Assembly: GCA_050742535.1 (NCBI GenBank)
Contig: JBOGIQ010000143.1
Location: 1 to 13,625, forward strand
Direction: 5' to 3'
Origin: Gp6-AA40 sp050742535
Lineage (GTDB): Bacteria > Acidobacteriota > Vicinamibacteria > Vicinamibacterales > UBA2999
Length of the DNA stretch: 13,625 bases
Positions 13,559-13,625 of this stretch are shown here, one piece after another. Under the pieces are notes generated by a model. That model did no database searches, was not told the DNA's origin, and worked only from the letters and a program-made list of their open reading frames with translations. Numbering within the stretch: position 1 is the stretch's first letter; each line of letters opens with the position of its first letter. The position numbers were made by a program, and so were the translations under genes.

Positions 13559-13625
13559 CGTCGTCCGTGTCGGCCGACGGACGGATCGCGGCCACCTTCA
13601 GCCGCCTTCGCGGCGGGACCGCTCC
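13555..13625 (+). CDS. trpA: Tryptophan synthase alpha chain, 5' fragment cut by the window end
   Basis: ATG 13555 overlaps the trpB stop by 4 nt (ATGA) and has GGAGG at 13543-13547 with 7-nt spacing. The visible 23 residues include GRIAATFSRLRGG, which matches the usual TrpA N-terminus (RIAxxFxxLR). No catalytic residue lies within the visible part, so the call rests on that motif and on position after trpB. Confidence 0.85.
   Translation, partial: MTSSVSADGRIAATFSRLRGGTA

Overview
The window is about 13.6 kb of GC-rich bacterial chromosome with short intergenic gaps. GC-rich codon use, secreted proteins of families common in soil Acidobacteriota, an aroDE fusion leading a trp operon, and low-GC heptamer repeats between genes suggest Acidobacteriota, perhaps Vicinamibacteria. 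That placement is inference only; no rRNA or marker gene is present. No phage, transposase, CRISPR or tRNA gene was seen.

Left part (1-1627, + strand): a two-gene stress-response unit, an ECF sigma factor followed by its membrane zinc-finger anti-sigma factor. The genes overlap by 4 nt. A sigma-E-like promoter at positions 3-30 suggests autoregulation. The anti-sigma gene runs tail-to-tail into the next gene with a 15-nt overlap of coding ends.

Middle part (1613-5775, - strand): two genes for predicted exported proteins. The first transcribed encodes an S55 (SpoIVB-type) serine peptidase-like protein whose His and Ser segments are in the reverse of the Bacillus SpoIVB order. The second encodes a beta-propeller protein with C-terminal beta-sandwich modules. 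A heptamer-based inverted repeat lies between them.

Right part (5841 to the window end, + strand): a tryptophan biosynthesis operon, aroDE-trpE-trpG-trpD-trpC-trpF-trpB-trpA (trpA cut by the window end), mostly with overlapping or touching genes. aroDE encodes a fused type I 3-dehydroquinate dehydratase and shikimate dehydrogenase. These are two common-pathway steps leading to chorismate, and TrpE/G, D, F, C and BA then convert chorismate to tryptophan.

The main discovery is upstream of aroDE: what looks like a complete classical tryptophan attenuator. It has a sigma-70-like promoter, a 24-codon leader ORF with three consecutive Trp codons and a stop, a 12-bp antiterminator pairing that overlaps that stop codon, and a 16-pair terminator hairpin with seven T. 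The 3' arm of the terminator carries the only Shine-Dalgarno-like sequence in front of aroDE, so the same switch may also gate translation.

The shikimate dehydrogenase half of AroDE carries two in-frame insertions made of palindromes and tandem repeats, which look like small repeat elements tolerated inside a coding sequence.
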